DNA of 32,452 nt from a bacterium (lineage in GTDB: Bacteria > ARS69): assembly GCA_025774865.1 (NCBI GenBank), contig JALGZO010000673.1, forward strand, positions 1 to 32,452, read 5' to 3'. Shown here piece after piece: positions 1 to 9,010 of the stretch. The notes under the pieces are model-generated. The model was not told the DNA's origin, made no database searches, and worked only from the letters and a program-made list of their open reading frames with translations. The first letter of the stretch is position 1. Each line of letters begins with the position of its first letter. Made by a program: the position numbers and the translations under genes.

Positions 1-109
1 AAGTCGGGTTCGGGGTGAGCAGGGTGAAATCACGCCAGGGCCACGTTTCCATCGGCGTGTCTCCCTGATTGATGTCACTCGGGCCCGGGATAGCGGACCG
101 CTCGCTCAT
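1..109 (-). CDS. Possible 5' end of a CDS running off the left edge (MSERSAIPGPSDINQGDTPMETWPWRDFTLLTPNPT...)
   Basis: Open minus-strand frame from ATG at 109 to the window edge; no recognisable domain in 36 codons. Confidence 0.25.
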   Translation of the reverse strand, partial: MSERSAIPGPSDINQGDTPMETWPWRDFTLLTPNPT

Positions 110-153
110 GTACTCTAGCGGATGAGGGGGACGCCTCCACCAGGATTCCGTCT

Positions 154-2085
154 TCAGTCGGCACCGGTATCGCCCGTCGAGCTGCCGGACTCTCCGGCCT
201 CGGCCGCCACAACCAGCTCTTCGAACATTCCCGGGTCCGCCCAGTCGCGGTGACAGAAGACGCAGTTCCCGCGGCTCGTGGGAAGCGCGGGATCCTCCTT
301 CTTCTCCTGCTCCCGGAGACGATGACACTCCAGACAGCTACCGTGCATGGCGTCCTTGTATCCGGGCGCCAGGTGGGCGAACCCCTTCTTCTCGTAGGAC
401 GCGAGCCCCACCATGTTCTCCCGGTGGCACTTCACGCAGGCCTCGTACGTCTCCCGGCGATCCGACAGGTCGGCGGCGAGGAATTCCCGGCGATCCTCCT
501 CCTTCTCGAAACGCTCTTCGTGCTGCACCATCCGGAACATCGGCGTGGGCACCTCCATGTCCAGATGGCAGCGACGACAGCTCGTGTTGTTGTCGGCCGG
601 ATAGTTCAGGTGGTGGCACTTGATGCACGTCTCCTCGACCTTCTCGAACTCGTAGACCTTCAGGAACTCCTCCTGATGCTTCTTGTGATCGAAGGCCGTG
701 ACCATGCCGTTACGGTTCGCGTCCAGACTGAACTTCGTCCGCATCTCGTCATTTGCGATCACGGCCGGATTCACCGGCTGGCGAATGGGTTCGAACGCGC
801 CCGTCGCCTGGGTCTTCAGCGCGGCCCACGTGATCGGCGTGAAGAGCACCGCGATCCGGACGAGGCGCCACACGAAGGCCCCGGTCACCTCCTTCCCCTC
901 TTCCCGCGTCCAGACGTCCCCCGGTGGCTCGTGCCCCGGCGCGTCGCCGAAGCGTCCCGCGTCATCGATGACGTGGAACCGCTCCAGAAGGAAGAAGAAG
1001 ACGAGGCCGACGATCGCCAGCACCCCGAAGCTGATCACGAGCTCACTGACGTTCGGGAAGTAGACCGCGTTCGACGATCGAAAGTAGCCCACGATCCCGG
1101 TGTCGATCCGGTGCATCGCGAGTCCGAGGAACGCGCTGACGCCGGCGACGGTCAATCCCGCCGTGCTGCGACGCATCTTCGGCCGGGAGAAGAGCACGAC
1201 CGGGATGATGGCCTGGAGGAGGATCTCCACGAAGAAGACCCGGCTCTCCCACGTCTGGTCCGGACCGAACACGAAGTTCCACTTGCCGTTGACCGTGAAG
1301 TCGGCCGTCCGGATCACCGCGTAGATCGCCAGGAGCCACGCGCTTCCTTTCGCCAGGCCGGACAAGACCGCCGGATCGTTCGGACGCCCGTACAGCCGGC
1401 CCGTGAAGAGCATCAAGAGGATGATCGTCGCGATCCCGCCGCCCATCGCGGAGACGAGAAACTCGGGTGGAATCCAGAGGCTGAACCACAGCGGGTGAAG
1501 CCGCGTCGGCGAGGCCATGAAGATCGAGCCGAGCGAGCTGTGGTGCATCGTGGAGAGCGTGATACCCAGCACGACGAACGGTAGCATCCGCTCGTGCATC
1601 CAGTGCGTGATCTTCTTCAGGGGAAATCGCTCGGTGACGATCGGCACGAGCTCCAGCGCCGTGACACCCCAGTACATCGACACGCACCAGAACACTTCGA
1701 AGAGGAACGAGTGTGGGTTCCACATGAAGAAGGGATGCCATCCGCGGTGCGGCAGCCCGATATCGAAGATGAGCGCGAAGAGGCTCGAGCCGTAACCGAG
1801 GAACCCGACGAGCACGCTGACTCGCGCCACGGGCCGGTACCGCTCCATCTGGAAGATGTAGATGATCGAGGCGACGACGAACCCGCTCGTGGCGAGCGCC
1901 GCTCCCGCGACCATGTTGAATACCTTCCACCAGCCCCATGGCAGCGCGTCCATCATGTTCGTGGAGGCACCGAGGCCGAACGCGAACCGTCCGATGCCCG
2001 CGACCATCCCCGCGATGGCGAGCGCCCAGAGAACGTCCTTCATCGGCTGGAGGAGTCGGCTGCGTCCGGTCACCATTCGGGGCAT
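154..2085 (-). CDS. NrfD/HybB-type polytopic quinone-interacting membrane subunit fused to a C-terminal pentaheme cytochrome c domain (HmcC-like)
   Basis: 643 aa; hydrophobic NrfD/HybB-like N-terminal part, then C-terminal CIKCH, CRRCH, CVKCH, CLECH, CVFCH (5 CXXCH). Starts 2 bp after the upstream ferredoxin gene. Confidence 0.85.
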   Translation of the reverse strand: MPRMVTGRSRLLQPMKDVLWALAIAGMVAGIGRFAFGLGASTNMMDALPWGWWKVFNMVAGAALATSGFVVASIIYIFQMERYRPVARVSVLVGFLGYGSSLFALIFDIGLPHRGWHPFFMWNPHSFLFEVFWCVSMYWGVTALELVPIVTERFPLKKITHWMHERMLPFVVLGITLSTMHHSSLGSIFMASPTRLHPLWFSLWIPPEFLVSAMGGGIATIILLMLFTGRLYGRPNDPAVLSGLAKGSAWLLAIYAVIRTADFTVNGKWNFVFGPDQTWESRVFFVEILLQAIIPVVLFSRPKMRRSTAGLTVAGVSAFLGLAMHRIDTGIVGYFRSSNAVYFPNVSELVISFGVLAIVGLVFFFLLERFHVIDDAGRFGDAPGHEPPGDVWTREEGKEVTGAFVWRLVRIAVLFTPITWAALKTQATGAFEPIRQPVNPAVIANDEMRTKFSLDANRNGMVTAFDHKKHQEEFLKVYEFEKVEETCIKCHHLNYPADNNTSCRRCHLDMEVPTPMFRMVQHEERFEKEEDRREFLAADLSDRRETYEACVKCHRENMVGLASYEKKGFAHLAPGYKDAMHGSCLECHRLREQEKKEDPALPTSRGNCVFCHRDWADPGMFEELVVAAEAGESGSSTGDTGAD

Positions 2086-2086
2086 G

Positions 2087-2974
2087 TCATTCCTCTTCGC
2101 TTCCGGGCGTCTCGTCCGGCCTTCCGTCGGCCGCCTCCCGCGCCCGCTCGGCCATCAACCGCTGGCGGCGCCGCAAGAACCACGCCCCGACGAGCCCCGC
2201 CCCCACCGTGAAGAACTGCACCGGCGTCACGAGAACCCAGCTGTGCAGCAAGTGGGGGATGGATTCGGTCTCGAGTGACGGCACCCGCATCTTCGCGAAC
2301 TCCGCGGACGTCGGGATCCGCAGGGCGTCGTTCAGTGGCACGTCGCTCAGGTAGATCACGGACGTCCCGCCGAACTCGCGCTCGCCGTACACGTGGTCCT
2401 GATAGAGGTCCGGCTGCTCGGCGATGCGGCGCTTCGCCTCCTCCAGAAGCTTCTCGCGGGGACCGAAGACCGTGGCCCCGGTCGGGCACGCCGCGGTGCA
2501 CGCGGGCACGCCGCCCTCCACGCGGCACTCGTCGTTCATCTTGCACTTGCGAACGAAGGGCAGGGCTTGATCGTACTCGTAGCGCGGAATCATGAACGGA
2601 CACGCGAGCATGCAGTAGCGGCAGCCGATGCACTTGTCGGCGTCGTACTCGACCGCGCCGTCGGGCGACTTGGAGAACGCTCCCACCAGGCACGCCGACT
2701 GGCATGACGCCTCCCGGCAGTGCAGACACTGCCGGCGGACGTTTCGCCAGGTTCCTTCCTCTTTCCCCGGGATCCGCACGATGGACGTGTACCGGCGCCC
2801 GGACAGCCCGTCGTCGGCCCGGTAGCGGGTCGGGATCTCACGGGGAAGCTTGTTTTGAACGACGCACGCTTCTACGCACCGCTCGCAGCCGATGCACTTC
2901 GTCACGTCCGTGAGGATCGCCTTCTCGGGGCTCACCTTTCCGGGACCGGCTTCCTGCGTTTGCGGTGTGCTCAC
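2087..2974 (-). CDS. HybA/HmcB-like multi-[4Fe-4S] ferredoxin subunit with C-terminal TM anchor
   Basis: CIGCERCVEAC, CLHCREASCQSAC, CIGCRYCMLAC and further Cys pairs; hydrophobic segment SWVLVTPVQFFTVGAGLVGAWFL near the C-terminus. Confidence 0.88.
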   Translation of the reverse strand: MSTPQTQEAGPGKVSPEKAILTDVTKCIGCERCVEACVVQNKLPREIPTRYRADDGLSGRRYTSIVRIPGKEEGTWRNVRRQCLHCREASCQSACLVGAFSKSPDGAVEYDADKCIGCRYCMLACPFMIPRYEYDQALPFVRKCKMNDECRVEGGVPACTAACPTGATVFGPREKLLEEAKRRIAEQPDLYQDHVYGEREFGGTSVIYLSDVPLNDALRIPTSAEFAKMRVPSLETESIPHLLHSWVLVTPVQFFTVGAGLVGAWFLRRRQRLMAERAREAADGRPDETPGSEEE

Positions 2975-2995
2975 GTCGGACTCCTCGCAGCCTCG

Positions 2996-4504
2996 TCAGA
3001 GACCGAGGTTCGGGTTCACGGGTTCGATCCGGAAGTAGTCCTCCCACGTCTGCGGCCCGGCGCCGAGCTGGACGTGGCACTCGAGACAGAGCTTCCGGTA
3101 GGCGTCGTCGTAGCCGGGGGCCTTCGATCCCACGGCCGCGCTGCCCGGCACCGGACCGCTCTCGCCGTGGCACTTCGAGCAGGCCTGGATGCGTTCGGCC
3201 TCGCCGGTCCAGGCCGCGGCCGCCTTCGTCGCCGTCACGGGCAATCCGTCGTGCTGGAGGATTCCGTGGTGACAGTTGCGGCACGAGAAAGACCAGCTGA
3301 CCGCGTGGTCCCGGTGGTTCCAGGCGAATCGGCCATCCGGCCCTTCGTAGACGTAGACGTTCACGTCTTCCCGCTCCGTCGCCACGGCGTGCCAGGAGAG
3401 AAGGCCGTTCTCTTTCTCCTGGTGGCAGCCGAGGCATCTCTTCCGCAGCGCCTCCGCGACCGGCGGGTTGTCGTAGAGACCGGTGCCGTGACAACGGTTG
3501 CAGGACATGTGCGGCTGTTCGATCGCGGCGTCCGCGTGGTGGCACTTCACGCACTCCATGCCCTCGCCGTACTGCGCGTGGCGGTCGTGATCCCAGAGCA
3601 CGAGCCCCACGTCCAGGTCGGCGAGCAGCGACGGGTCCGGCTCGTGACAGTCGTTGCAGGCCACCGGCAGATCCTCCGGGCCGCCCGCGAAGTCCGTACG
3701 GTGGCACTCCGCGCACCGCTGGTGGACCGCCTGCTCGAGCGCGGGCCGCTGCACCTCGGTGTCGACGACCCATCCCCCGTGACAGTCTTTGCAGGTCCGC
3801 CGATCCTCCTCGGGGTTCGCGACGACGTGACAGCGCCCGCATTCCCCATGCTTCGCCTGCTCGTGAGATTTCTGCCCGGTGGCGAGCAACAGCCCTTCTG
3901 TCGCTGCCGTCTCGTGACACGCGGAGCACGCGCGATAGTCTGCCTCGGACTGCGCCTCCTCGTCCTGGTGATGGCATGACAGGCAGCGTTCGTGCAGCGT
4001 CGCCGCCCCTTCGATCTCGTAGCGGCGCGCGTGGGCGTGGTGGTCCCAGCGCACGAGCCCGTGCAACCCCGAGAACTCCTGCGCGTGGCAGTCGCGACAG
4101 CCGACCGGACCGGCCTGCATCGCCGTGTGACATCCGAGGCACCGCCCGTGGTACGCGGTCATCGGCGGTGGACCGTGGTCGTCGCCGTACTCCGGCGTCT
4201 CGACTTCGACCCCGTGGAACCCGGCCAAGAGGACCGCGTCCTGGTTCGTCTGCGTCTGGTGACAATCGCGGCACGGCCGAGGCTCCTGGACACCCGCCCG
4301 CTCCTGATGGTGACAAACCTGACAGTTCGCGATGTCCTTCATCCGGGCGTGCATCTCATGGTTCCAGACGACGTTGCCGAACCGCGACGGCAGAACCATG
4401 TCCGGTTCGAGCGCGGGACGAGCCAGGTAGGCGAACACGCCCACGCCGATGGAGAGGAAGAGACCCGTGATCAGGAGCGTGAGCGGGATGCGCCGGCGTC
4501 TCAT
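2996..4504 (-). CDS. 16-heme multiheme cytochrome c (HmcA-like), N-terminal signal/anchor
   Basis: From ATG at 4504 (MRRRRIPLTLLITGLFLSIGVGVFAYLARPAL...) I count 16 CXXCH motifs. The ATG overlaps the upstream stop (ATGA). The 573-aa ORF extension to 4717 is probably spurious. Confidence 0.9.
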   Translation of the reverse strand: MRRRRIPLTLLITGLFLSIGVGVFAYLARPALEPDMVLPSRFGNVVWNHEMHARMKDIANCQVCHHQERAGVQEPRPCRDCHQTQTNQDAVLLAGFHGVEVETPEYGDDHGPPPMTAYHGRCLGCHTAMQAGPVGCRDCHAQEFSGLHGLVRWDHHAHARRYEIEGAATLHERCLSCHHQDEEAQSEADYRACSACHETAATEGLLLATGQKSHEQAKHGECGRCHVVANPEEDRRTCKDCHGGWVVDTEVQRPALEQAVHQRCAECHRTDFAGGPEDLPVACNDCHEPDPSLLADLDVGLVLWDHDRHAQYGEGMECVKCHHADAAIEQPHMSCNRCHGTGLYDNPPVAEALRKRCLGCHQEKENGLLSWHAVATEREDVNVYVYEGPDGRFAWNHRDHAVSWSFSCRNCHHGILQHDGLPVTATKAAAAWTGEAERIQACSKCHGESGPVPGSAAVGSKAPGYDDAYRKLCLECHVQLGAGPQTWEDYFRIEPVNPNLGL

Positions 4505-4956
4505 CGCGACACCCGCCGCAGGATGCGTGCGACGAACGGGGTCAGCCGTGGGTCCCCGGCGGCCCGCCGGTCGACCCACCGGAGGACCCCGAAGGCGAGA
4601 GCCGCGCCGGATACCGCACCCAGAAACGCCGCCGCGTCCGCGACCAGTCCGGAACTCGTCGGCAGCGTTGTCCCCACGATCGCCCCCGCGACCATCCCGA
4701 GAAGCGGTACCACCCACACGAGAAGCGACAGCCGCAGCAGGCCGTGCTGGGGGAGGTCGAGCTCGACCGTGTCACCGGGTTCAGCGCCGACCGCGTTCCG
4801 GACCGTCACGATCTCGACGCAGGCCTCGGGATCCGGGAGCGTGCACGTGCTCGCCTCGGAGCAGCCCGTGCACGCCGAGCCGCGCGACGTGGAGACATCC
4901 GCGAGGGACCCCTGCGCCGAGACCACGACGCCGACCGAAGTGCTGCTCGCCTTCAA
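4501..4956 (-). CDS. RseC/MucC-family protein (SoxR-reducing system RseC-like)
   Basis: KASSTSVGVVVSAQGSLADVSTSRGSACTGCSEASTC... with Cys-rich N-terminal region and two hydrophobic helices; likely TTG start at 4956 preceded by AGGGAGGG. Confidence 0.75.
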   Translation of the reverse strand: MKASSTSVGVVVSAQGSLADVSTSRGSACTGCSEASTCTLPDPEACVEIVTVRNAVGAEPGDTVELDLPQHGLLRLSLLVWVVPLLGMVAGAIVGTTLPTSSGLVADAAAFLGAVSGAALAFGVLRWVDRRAAGDPRLTPFVARILRRVSR

Positions 4957-4982
4957 TGTCGCAATCCCTCCCTTCGCATGAG

Positions 4983-7124
4983 CTAGACGTCCGGCGAGAC
5001 GCGCATGAACTCGGCGAGGTGCTCGCGCAATCCCCGCCCGTTCGTGTGGTGGTCGCGCTCGACGTCTTTGAAGAAGCAAAGCGTCCCACATCGCATGCAG
5101 CGATTGGCCTCTGCGCGCATCAAGTCTTCGGTCACGACGAGGTCGACCTCGTCGAACGTGTGGATCCGTTCCTCGACCGGAAGCTCGGGGTGGCGCGTCG
5201 CGGGCAGCTGCTCGACGCCGTCGATCTCGACGGCCCGTGACTCTTCGAGAGGCGTGGGGCCCTTGAACGTGCCCGGCGGCATCCACGGCTTCTCTCCGTT
5301 GAGAAATTGATGGATCGAGCGCGCCGCACGACGGCCGCTCCCCACGGCGTCGACCAGCAGCGCGGGGCCGGTCCAGAGGTCGCCACCCGTGAAGATGTTC
5401 GGGACGTCGGACTGCAGCGTTTGTTCGTCGGCCTGGATCGTGTTCCACTTCGTGACCTTCAGCCCCCGCTCCTTCAGGTCGTCTGTGTACCAGTCGGGCA
5501 ACGGCTTCTGACCGATCGCCGCGATCACGACGTCCACGTCCATCATGGTTTCGGAGCCCTCGATCGGGACGGGACGCCGCCGGCCGGAGTCGTCCGGCTC
5601 GCCGAGCTCCATCCGCAGGAACTCGATTCTCCGGAGCTTTCCCTCCTCGTCACCGAGGAGTCGCGTCGGCGCGGCGAGGAAGTGGTACTTCACGCCTTCC
5701 TCCTCCGCCGCCACGATCTCGACTGCGTTCGCCGGCATCTCCTTGCGCGTCCGCCGGTAGAGAAGCGTGACCTCCGACGCCCCCATTCGGAGAGATGAGC
5801 GACAGGCGTCCATGGCGGTGTTGCCGCCGCCGACCACGACGACCCGCTGCCCGGAGAGATCCACGTGGATGCCGAGCTCGCGCTTCTCGAGGAACTCCGT
5901 CCCCTTCCACACGCCATCCAGGTCCTCTCCGTCGCAGCGGAGCGACGAGTTGTCCCAAGCGCCGAGCGCGATGAGGACCGCGTCGAACTCCGACTCGAGA
6001 TCCTCGATGAAGAAGTCCTTCCCGAGCCCGAGCTCGACGCGCGTCTCGACCCCCAGGTCGAGAATCTCCCCGATCTCGACGTCCAGGACCTTCTTCGGCA
6101 GGCGGTACTCGGGGATGCCGTAGCGCATCATGCCGCCGAGCTCCGGTTTGGATTCGAAGATCGTCGGGTGATGGCCGAGGCGGCGCAGGAAGTACGCAGC
6201 GGTGAGCCCACAGGGCCCTCCGCCCACGATCGCGACCTTCTTGCCGGTGCTCGGCAAGACGAGGGTCGGGCGGCGCTCCGAGACGTTCATCTCCCAGTCG
6301 GCGCAGAAGCGCTTGATGTAGTTGTGGTGGACCGGCTCGTCGTCGATCGCGACCCGGCGGCACCCGACTTCGCAGGGGGCCGGGCACACCCGCCCGCAGA
6401 TCAGCGGCAACGGATTGCGTTCCTTCACGACGTTGATCGCTTCGGCATAAAGGCCGTTCGAGGCGAGATCCACGTAGCGAGGGATGTCGATCTGAGCCGG
6501 GCAGAGCTGAGCGCACGGTGCATGACATTCGCCGACGGCATTGAAGTGCAGCAACCGCTCGCTCAACTTGAAGACCTTGATGATGTTCGTGGGACAGACC
6601 TCCTCGCACTTCCCGCAGCCGACGCACTTGTCCGCGACGACGATGGGGAAGCCCTCGTCGCCCCGCTCCAGCGCGTCGAAGGGGCACTCGCGCACGCAGG
6701 TCCATCCACCCAGGCAACCGTTCTGACACGTGATGTCGCCGCCGAAGAGCTCGAACATCGAGCGGCAGTCGAGTGCGCCGTCGTAGCGGTATTTGCGGTC
6801 GGCGCGGTCCCCTCCGGCACAGCCGTGGATCGCGACGCGAGGCTCCGCGCTGCCCGCTGCCCCGCCGAGGATCCCGGCGACCCTCGCGGTCGTGTCGCTG
6901 CCGCCGGCGATGCACGCGTCGACCGAGGCCTTTCCGGCCACCATCGCCTCTGCGCACGCGGAGCAGCCCGAGAATCCGCAGCCACCGCAGTTCGCGCCCG
7001 GGAGCGCGTCCTCCACCTCCGCGATGCGCACGTCGACGTCCACGTGGAAGACCCGTGCCGCCACTGCCAGCACGCCGGCCGCCGCGAGCCCGATGCCTGT
7101 CATGATGATTGCCGGTTCGTACAT
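4983..7124 (-). CDS. rnfB: RnfB fused to a GltD/NfnB-like FAD/NADPH oxidoreductase module
   Basis: N-terminus MYEPAIIMTGIGLAAAG then LPGANCGGCGFSGCSACAEAM (RnfB Fe-S domain), CQNGCLGGWTCVRECPFDAL, CVGCGKCEEVCP; then GltD-like GECHAPCAQLCPAQIDIPRYV, KVAIVGGGPCGLTAAYFL (FAD) and VVVVGGGNTAMDACRSSLRMGASEVTLLYRRTRKEMPA (NADPH). ATGA overlap with rnfA. Confidence 0.9.
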   Translation of the reverse strand: MYEPAIIMTGIGLAAAGVLAVAARVFHVDVDVRIAEVEDALPGANCGGCGFSGCSACAEAMVAGKASVDACIAGGSDTTARVAGILGGAAGSAEPRVAIHGCAGGDRADRKYRYDGALDCRSMFELFGGDITCQNGCLGGWTCVRECPFDALERGDEGFPIVVADKCVGCGKCEEVCPTNIIKVFKLSERLLHFNAVGECHAPCAQLCPAQIDIPRYVDLASNGLYAEAINVVKERNPLPLICGRVCPAPCEVGCRRVAIDDEPVHHNYIKRFCADWEMNVSERRPTLVLPSTGKKVAIVGGGPCGLTAAYFLRRLGHHPTIFESKPELGGMMRYGIPEYRLPKKVLDVEIGEILDLGVETRVELGLGKDFFIEDLESEFDAVLIALGAWDNSSLRCDGEDLDGVWKGTEFLEKRELGIHVDLSGQRVVVVGGGNTAMDACRSSLRMGASEVTLLYRRTRKEMPANAVEIVAAEEEGVKYHFLAAPTRLLGDEEGKLRRIEFLRMELGEPDDSGRRRPVPIEGSETMMDVDVVIAAIGQKPLPDWYTDDLKERGLKVTKWNTIQADEQTLQSDVPNIFTGGDLWTGPALLVDAVGSGRRAARSIHQFLNGEKPWMPPGTFKGPTPLEESRAVEIDGVEQLPATRHPELPVEERIHTFDEVDLVVTEDLMRAEANRCMRCGTLCFFKDVERDHHTNGRGLREHLAEFMRVSPDV

Positions 7125-7699
7125 CAGATCATTCCCTTGAACGCGTAGAAGGAGAGGGCCATGAGGCCGGCGGTCACGAGCCCGATACCGGTTCCCTGCA
7201 TCGGCTTCGGGACGTGCGCCGTCTCGAACCGCTCCCGGATGCCCGCGAAGAGCACCAGCGCCAGCCCGAAGCCGGCTGCCGATGCCGCGGAGAATACGAT
7301 GGTTTCGAGCAGGTTGAGCTCTTCCTGGACATTGATGATCGCGACGCCCAGGACCGCGCAGTTCGTCGTGATGAGCGGCAGGAAGATTCCCAGCGACTTG
7401 TAGAGGGTGGGAATCGACTTGCGAAGGAACAGCTCGACGAACTGCACGAGGGTCGCGATGACGAGGATGAACGCGAGCGTCCGCACGTAGCCGATGCCGA
7501 TCGGGATCAGGAGGAAGCGGTCCACCGCCCACGTGATCACACCCGCCAGCGTCAGCACGAAGAGGACCGCGCCGGACATGCCGACGGCGGTGTCCATCTT
7601 CTTCGAGACCCCGAGGAACGGACAGTTCCCCAGGAACCTCGCCAGCAGGATGTTGTGGATGAACACCGCGCCGATGACGAGCTCGAGGTAGTGATCCAT
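7124..7699 (-). CDS. rnfA: RnfA, electron transport complex membrane subunit
   Basis: MDHYLELVIGAVFIHNILLARFLGNCPFLGVSKK and LITTNCAVLGVAI: both membrane Cys motifs conserved. Confidence 0.95.
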   Translation of the reverse strand: MDHYLELVIGAVFIHNILLARFLGNCPFLGVSKKMDTAVGMSGAVLFVLTLAGVITWAVDRFLLIPIGIGYVRTLAFILVIATLVQFVELFLRKSIPTLYKSLGIFLPLITTNCAVLGVAIINVQEELNLLETIVFSAASAAGFGLALVLFAGIRERFETAHVPKPMQGTGIGLVTAGLMALSFYAFKGMI

Positions 7700-7709
7700 T
7701 GCCGACCCC

Positions 7710-8360
7710 CTAGCTCGTCTTCGACGGGAAGAGGTTCATGATGCCGAGCAGGAGCCCGAGTGCGACGAATGCTCCGGGCGCCTGCGCGAAGAACGCGAAC
7801 GGCTCGGCGAGGAACACCCTCTCGCCGAAGAAGAGAGTCAAGGTCCCCGCTCCGAAGAACTCGCGCACGGCACCCAGCACCGTCAGCGCGATCGTGAAAC
7901 CCAGTCCCATCCCGAGCCCGTCGGCGATGGAAGGAATCAGCCCGTTCTTTCGCGCGAACGCCTCGGCCCGGCCGAGGATGATGCAGTTCACGACGATCAG
8001 CGGGATGAAGAGCCCCAGGCTCTCGGAGAGCTGGAAAAAATACGCCTTGGTGATCATCTCCACGCAGACCACGAAGGTCGCGATGATCACGATGTACGCC
8101 GCCACCCGGACTTCGTTCGGAATCACCTTGCGTAGAGCCGAGACCAGGAAGTTCGAGCAGACGAGAACGAACGTCGCCGCGATCCCCATGCCGAACCCGT
8201 TCTCGGCGGTCGTGGTCACCGCGAGCGCCGGACAGAGTCCCAGCACGAGCCGGAAGGGCGGGATGTCGGTCCAGAGTCCCTTCGTGAACTCGCGCGCCAC
8301 GGCGGCGGCGCTCATCCGCGGGCGGACGGGAACGGCGATCGGCACGGACGGCGCGCTCAC
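7710..8360 (-). CDS. rnfE: RnfE, electron transport complex membrane subunit
   Basis: LVLGLCPALAVTTTAENGFGMG and LIVVNCIILGRAEAFA motifs. Confidence 0.95.
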   Translation of the reverse strand: MSAPSVPIAVPVRPRMSAAAVAREFTKGLWTDIPPFRLVLGLCPALAVTTTAENGFGMGIAATFVLVCSNFLVSALRKVIPNEVRVAAYIVIIATFVVCVEMITKAYFFQLSESLGLFIPLIVVNCIILGRAEAFARKNGLIPSIADGLGMGLGFTIALTVLGAVREFFGAGTLTLFFGERVFLAEPFAFFAQAPGAFVALGLLLGIMNLFPSKTS

Positions 8361-9010
8361 GAGACACCTCCTGGCTCATCCTCGTCCACCCGCAGCGCCT
8401 CCAGATCGTCGCGGATCGCGGCCTCGTGCTCCCTGAATTTCGTCATCGCCGCGTCCACCGCGTCGGCGACGGCGCGGCTGGAAACCGTTGCTCCGGTGAT
8501 CGCGTCGATGGCGCCGCCGTCCTTCTTCACTTTGAACATGGTGTCACCGGCGAGCCCCGCGAACTGCTCCGTGAACGCCTCCTCCCGCACCCGCGTGCCC
8601 ACGCCGGGTGTCTCGCTCATCGTCGTCACGCCGACGCCGGTGACTCCCATCGACGCGAGGTCGACGCCGACCATGACCCCGACGTCGCCGCCGAATCCCT
8701 GGCCCGCGCCTTCCAGCGCGACCGCGGCCGGGCGCCCGTCCTGCTTCAGCACGAAGAACAGGAGTGGACTCCTTTCGCCGATCTCGACGAGGTGCTTCTC
8801 CGCGAGGAGCTCCTCTTCGAGACCGAGACGATCCTCGGGACCGATCTCCCGACCCATCGCTTGATAGATGTCCACCACGGCGGGGATCTTCTTGAACTTG
8901 AGCACGTTGTTCGCGGCGAGCTCGTACGTCGCCTCGTGAAGCGCGCCGAGGGACAGCCCGCTTCCGAGCGTGATCAGGCCGAGCACGAGGAGCATGCGCG
9001 TGGAAGTCAC
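8357..9010 (-). CDS. rnfG: RnfG, FMN-binding subunit
   Basis: GTG start at 9010 (VTSTRMLLVLGLITLG...), C-terminal covalent-FMN motif DAITGATVSSRAV; overlaps rnfD and rnfE. Confidence 0.92.
   Translation of the reverse strand: MTSTRMLLVLGLITLGSGLSLGALHEATYELAANNVLKFKKIPAVVDIYQAMGREIGPEDRLGLEEELLAEKHLVEIGERSPLLFFVLKQDGRPAAVALEGAGQGFGGDVGVMVGVDLASMGVTGVGVTTMSETPGVGTRVREEAFTEQFAGLAGDTMFKVKKDGGAIDAITGATVSSRAVADAVDAAMTKFREHEAAIRDDLEALRVDEDEPGGVS

Noticed and set aside
2720-3979. 419-aa plus-strand ORF
   Set aside because: Antisense to the ferredoxin and 16-heme cytochrome genes; no domain recognisable.
2838-4316. 492-aa minus-strand ORF in another frame
   Set aside because: Overlaps the 16-heme cytochrome and the ferredoxin; Arg/Pro/Gly-rich nonsense without motifs.
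5865-7148. 427-aa plus-strand ORF
   Set aside because: Antisense to the rnfB-gltD fusion.
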